From: Rhodanobacter denitrificans
Lineage (GTDB): Bacteria; Pseudomonadota; Gammaproteobacteria; Xanthomonadales; Rhodanobacteraceae
Direction: 5' to 3'
NCBI GenBank assembly: GCA_003241385.1
Contig: QFPO01000031.1
Location: 1 to 8,955, forward strand
DNA: 8,955 bases
A model generated the notes under the pieces. It was not told the DNA's origin, did not search any database, and worked only from the letters and a program-made list of their open reading frames with translations. Both the position numbers and the translations under genes were made by a program. The stretch's first letter is position 1; the number at the start of each line of letters is the position of its first letter. Positions 7,248 through 8,955 of this stretch are shown piece by piece.

Positions 7248-7260
7248 TCAGCCGCCGGTC
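7241..7260 (-). other. Inverted repeat over the stop codon of the HExxH peptidase gene
   Basis: The arms GACCGGC (7241-7247) and GCCGGTC (7254-7260) are perfect 7-bp complements around a 6-nt loop that contains the stop codon (7248-7250). There is no T-run on the minus strand, so it is at best a Rho-assisted or processing hairpin. The arrangement resembles the hairpin over the stop of the Yip1-family gene. Confidence 0.3.
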
Positions 7261-8309
7261 GAGTCGGCCAGCGTGTCGTGCACGAAACGCAGCTTCTCGA
7301 TCACCGGCGGCGACAGCACGAACGGATAGGCATCGCCGAGGCCGAGGCCGCGGTTCAAGTTGTTGAGCAGATAGGTCAGCGCGAACCAACCGTCGACGAG
7401 CTCGTCGAACGCGGTGCCGATCCGCCGGCCGTCCAGTGCCGGCTCGTCGGCGCGGCGCGGCCGCAGCACCAGGCCGCAGGCGGCGACGGTCTCGAGCGCA
7501 TCGGCCATGTGCAGATAGTGCGCCCAGGTTTCGGCCCAGTCCTCCCACGGATGTGCACTGGCGTAGGCGCTGATGTAGCGCTCCTGCCAGTCGGCCGGCG
7601 GGCCGCCCGCGTAGTGGTCCTGCAGGGCCTGGCCGTAGTCGGCGCGCTCGTCGCCGAAAGCCGCGCGGAAGCCGTCGAGCCGCGGACCGTCGCGGATCAG
7701 CCGGTCCCAGTAGTAGTGGCCGATCTCGTGCCGGAAGTGGCCGAGCACGGTGCGATACGGCTCGTGCAGCTGCTGGCGGCGGCGCTCGCGCTCGACGTCG
7801 TCGGCCTCGGCGATCGCGACCGTGATCACGCCGTCGGCGTGCCCGGTCATCGCGGCGCCTTCGGACGGATGATCCGAATCGGCGAGGAACTCGAACGCCA
7901 GCCCGCGCTCGGGGTCCTCCTGCTTGCTGAGCACCGGACAGCGCAGCGCGATCAGCGTCTGCAGCAGCCGCCGCTTGGCGACCTCCATGACCTGCCAGGC
8001 CTCGCGATTGCCCGGCACCGACAGATCCGGGATCACACGGGTCAGCCGGCACGAGCGGCACAGCGGCTGCGGATCGTCGGCGGCGACGGCGGCATTGCAG
8101 ATGCCGTGCTCGACGTCGTTCGCGCAGCGCCGGTAGCGCATGCCTTGCGTCGCCGCGGCCGGACTGGTCCAGGTGCCGTCGCCGGCATCGTCGAGCGAGG
8201 CGACGATGCCGAGGTCCGGCAGCCAAGCCAGACGATGCCCGCAGGCCATGCACTGCGTGTTCTCGAAGAACACGACCTGGCCGCAGTGATCGCAGTGGAA
8301 CACCTTCAT
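7248..8309 (-). CDS. Putative zinc-binding metallopeptidase with N-terminal zinc ribbon (HExxH)
   Basis: This encodes 353 residues. The N-terminus has a four-Cys zinc ribbon (FHCDHCG and CMACG; Cys 6, 9, 20, 23), followed by a second Cys group (RCAN at 62, CN at 71, CRSCR at 84 and 87) typical of this family. The peptidase-like domain carries HFRHEIGHYYWDRL with the HEIGH zinc motif (194-198) and a downstream conserved stretch EDWAETWAHYLHMADALETV (256-275) that probably supplies the third ligand. This matches the family annotated as putative zinc-binding metallopeptidase (DUF2248-like zinc ribbon plus Peptidase_Mx). I am not aware of an established substrate, and no signal peptide is visible, so it is probably cytoplasmic. 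The start at 8309 is chosen because the ribbon begins there and AGGGTG lies just upstream; the longer open frame adds a non-conserved extension that runs into the intergenic gap. It lies 73 bp downstream of the acetyltransferase gene on the same strand, probably in one transcript. Confidence 0.88.
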   Translation of the reverse strand: MKVFHCDHCGQVVFFENTQCMACGHRLAWLPDLGIVASLDDAGDGTWTSPAAATQGMRYRRCANDVEHGICNAAVAADDPQPLCRSCRLTRVIPDLSVPGNREAWQVMEVAKRRLLQTLIALRCPVLSKQEDPERGLAFEFLADSDHPSEGAAMTGHADGVITVAIAEADDVERERRRQQLHEPYRTVLGHFRHEIGHYYWDRLIRDGPRLDGFRAAFGDERADYGQALQDHYAGGPPADWQERYISAYASAHPWEDWAETWAHYLHMADALETVAACGLVLRPRRADEPALDGRRIGTAFDELVDGWFALTYLLNNLNRGLGLGDAYPFVLSPPVIEKLRFVHDTLADSTGG

Positions 8310-8382
8310 CGCGGCACCCTGCCGTTTCGCTGCATGCACTTCACGGGCTGGTCCTTCCTCGAGGCACTCGTCGCGACGGCGC

Positions 8383-8664
8383 TCAGGCGAGCAGCTCGGC
8401 GTATTCCGGATGGCGCTGCATGAACACGCGCGCATAGCTGCAGGCCGGCACGATGCGCCAGCCGCGGCTGCGTGCGGTCTCGAACGCCTCGCGCATCAGC
8501 GCCGCGGCGATGCCGCGTCCGCCGACCGGCTCGGGCACGCCGGTATGCATGATCGTCATGACGGTGCCGTCCAGGTCGTACTCCAGCACGCAGCGGTGGC
8601 CTTCGACGACGACGAGGAAGCGCCCGGCGTTCTCCTCGTGGACGATCGGCAGCGGAGCATTCAT
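8383..8664 (-). CDS. Small GNAT-fold N-acetyltransferase (YjdJ/GCN5-related type)
   Basis: This encodes 93 residues, the typical length for the short GNAT-like family. Features are LEYDLDGTVMTIMHTGVPEPVGGRGIAAALM, where the GGRGIA segment (48-53) is the acetyl-CoA pyrophosphate-binding loop, and CSYARVFMQRHPEY (79-92), the C-terminal signature of this subgroup. It presumably uses acetyl-CoA in the cytoplasm, but substrates for this subgroup are not known to me. The start at 8664 is well supported by a perfect AGGAGG at 8671-8676, six bases upstream. It is the first gene of a probable two-gene minus-strand transcript ending with the HExxH peptidase. Confidence 0.92.
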   Translation of the reverse strand: MNAPLPIVHEENAGRFLVVVEGHRCVLEYDLDGTVMTIMHTGVPEPVGGRGIAAALMREAFETARSRGWRIVPACSYARVFMQRHPEYAELLA

Positions 8665-8670
8665 CGGGCA

Positions 8671-8676
8671 CCTCCT
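8671..8676 (-). promoter_or_regulatory. Strong Shine-Dalgarno site of the acetyltransferase gene
   Basis: AGGAGG reads on the minus strand with a 6-nt spacer to the ATG at 8664. It is the only perfect ribosome-binding site I see in the window and it fixes the start codon. Confidence 0.85.
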
Positions 8677-8697
8677 GGACTATCGAATGGACGGGCG

Positions 8698-8703
8698 ATC
8701 ATA
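8698..8703 (-). promoter_or_regulatory. Candidate -10 box for the acetyltransferase-peptidase pair
   Basis: TATGAT on the minus strand, 33 nt before the start codon, would give a leader of about 25 nt that includes the Shine-Dalgarno site. A clear -35 box is not visible. Immediately upstream, in the spacer, lies a perfect 15-bp inverted repeat: GCGGCG (8704-8709), 3-nt centre, CGCCGC (8713-8718). This could be an operator half-site pair or a chance GC-rich palindrome. Positions 8719-8781 show nothing else. Confidence 0.5.
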
Positions 8704-8781
8704 GCGGCGTCCCGCCGCCGCTGCCCGAACCGCAGGCAAACCGGCGCGCGAATCCGACCACGGCCGACCGCGCCCACATCG

Positions 8782-8862
8782 CCTGCTCCCGCTCCCGCCG
8801 TCGCTCTTGCCGTGGCTGTCGCTCTTGCCGTGGCCTTCGCTCTTGCCCTGGCTCTCGCTCTT
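8782..8862 (+). repeat. Degenerate hexanucleotide / 18-bp tandem tract, right copy
   Basis: On the plus strand this tract consists of hexamers with GCN in every second triplet. An 18-bp unit is visible: GTCGCTCTTGCCGTGGCT at 8800-8817, a one-base variant at 8818-8835, a diverged unit at 8836-8853, and a half unit at 8854-8862. One frame would read Val-Ala-Leu-Ala repeats and stop at the TAA inside the conserved block (8878-8880). It is not treated as coding because the open frame upstream only shadows the acetyltransferase gene on the other strand. It is the counterpart of the tract at 103-183. Confidence 0.85.
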
Positions 8863-8866
8863 GGCT

Positions 8867-8955
8867 GTTGGTGCGCCTAAAGCGAGCCGAGCATCGCAGG
8901 TCGTCCAGGCCGAAGAGCTGCCCCGTGTCTGAGCGTCAGCGAGTTGGGGCAGCGT
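8867..8955 (+). repeat. 89-bp conserved intergenic block, right copy
   Basis: This is the reverse complement of 10-98 with two mismatches. It begins GTTGGTGCGCCTAAAGCG directly after the hexamer tract, contains the GCTGCCCC / GGGGCAGC inverted repeat (8916-8923 and 8945-8952), and is still matching at the last base of the window, so its true right end is not visible. The element points out of the window, as does the left copy on the other strand. Confidence 0.9.

Noticed and set aside
7236..8423. Plus-strand open frame opposite the HExxH peptidase
   Set aside because: It mirrors the real gene, has no motif, and spans two minus-strand genes and their gap.
8410..8880. Plus-strand open frame ending in the Val/Leu-Ala repeat and the TAA of the conserved block
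   Set aside because: The first half is antisense to the acetyltransferase gene and its promoter, and no ribosome-binding site is evident. The repeat is better explained as non-coding hexamer DNA.

Overview
The window comes from a very GC-rich proteobacterial chromosome. The protein families and the intergenic style (a degenerate hexamer tract that reads as alternating X-Ala, next to a conserved block) remind me of Xanthomonadales, in particular Lysobacter-like genomes. This assignment is inference from recall; no rRNA or other phylogenetic marker is present. There are no transposases, integrases, phage genes, tRNAs, rRNAs or CRISPR arrays.

Layout, left to right. The left edge (1-248) holds an 89-bp conserved block (10-98) followed by a degenerate 6-bp-period tract (103-183). 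Next is a minus-strand gene for a Yip1-family membrane protein with a soluble C-terminal domain (249-1511). A divergent intergenic region (1512-1764) carries one TAGAAT-type -10 candidate for each direction. From 1765 to 7030 runs a tightly packed plus-strand operon: CHCC zinc-finger protein, GT4 glycosyltransferase, O-antigen ligase/polymerase-like membrane protein, PhzF-family enzyme and a secreted M14 metallocarboxypeptidase. The first gap is 7 bp and the next three junctions are overlapping stop/start codons (GTGA, TGATG, GTGA). After a convergent intergenic region (7031-7247) comes a minus-strand pair: a GNAT-fold small acetyltransferase (8383-8664), followed downstream by a zinc-ribbon HExxH metallopeptidase (7248-8309). 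The right edge (8665-8955) holds the promoter of that pair, then a second hexamer tract (8782-8862) and a second copy of the conserved block (8867-8955).

How it fits together. The glycosyltransferase and ligase point to surface glycan (LPS) assembly. PhzF and the M14 peptidase are translationally coupled to them, but their role in that setting is unknown. The Yip1 protein, the acetyltransferase and the HExxH peptidase are separate units of generic or unknown function.

The most notable signal is not a gene. The two ends of the window are inverted copies of the same 89-bp block (87 of 89 bases identical). Each has its own diverged hexamer tract on the inner side, in the same register, and both composite elements point outward. 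This looks like a dispersed, non-coding intergenic repeat family bracketing otherwise ordinary genes.
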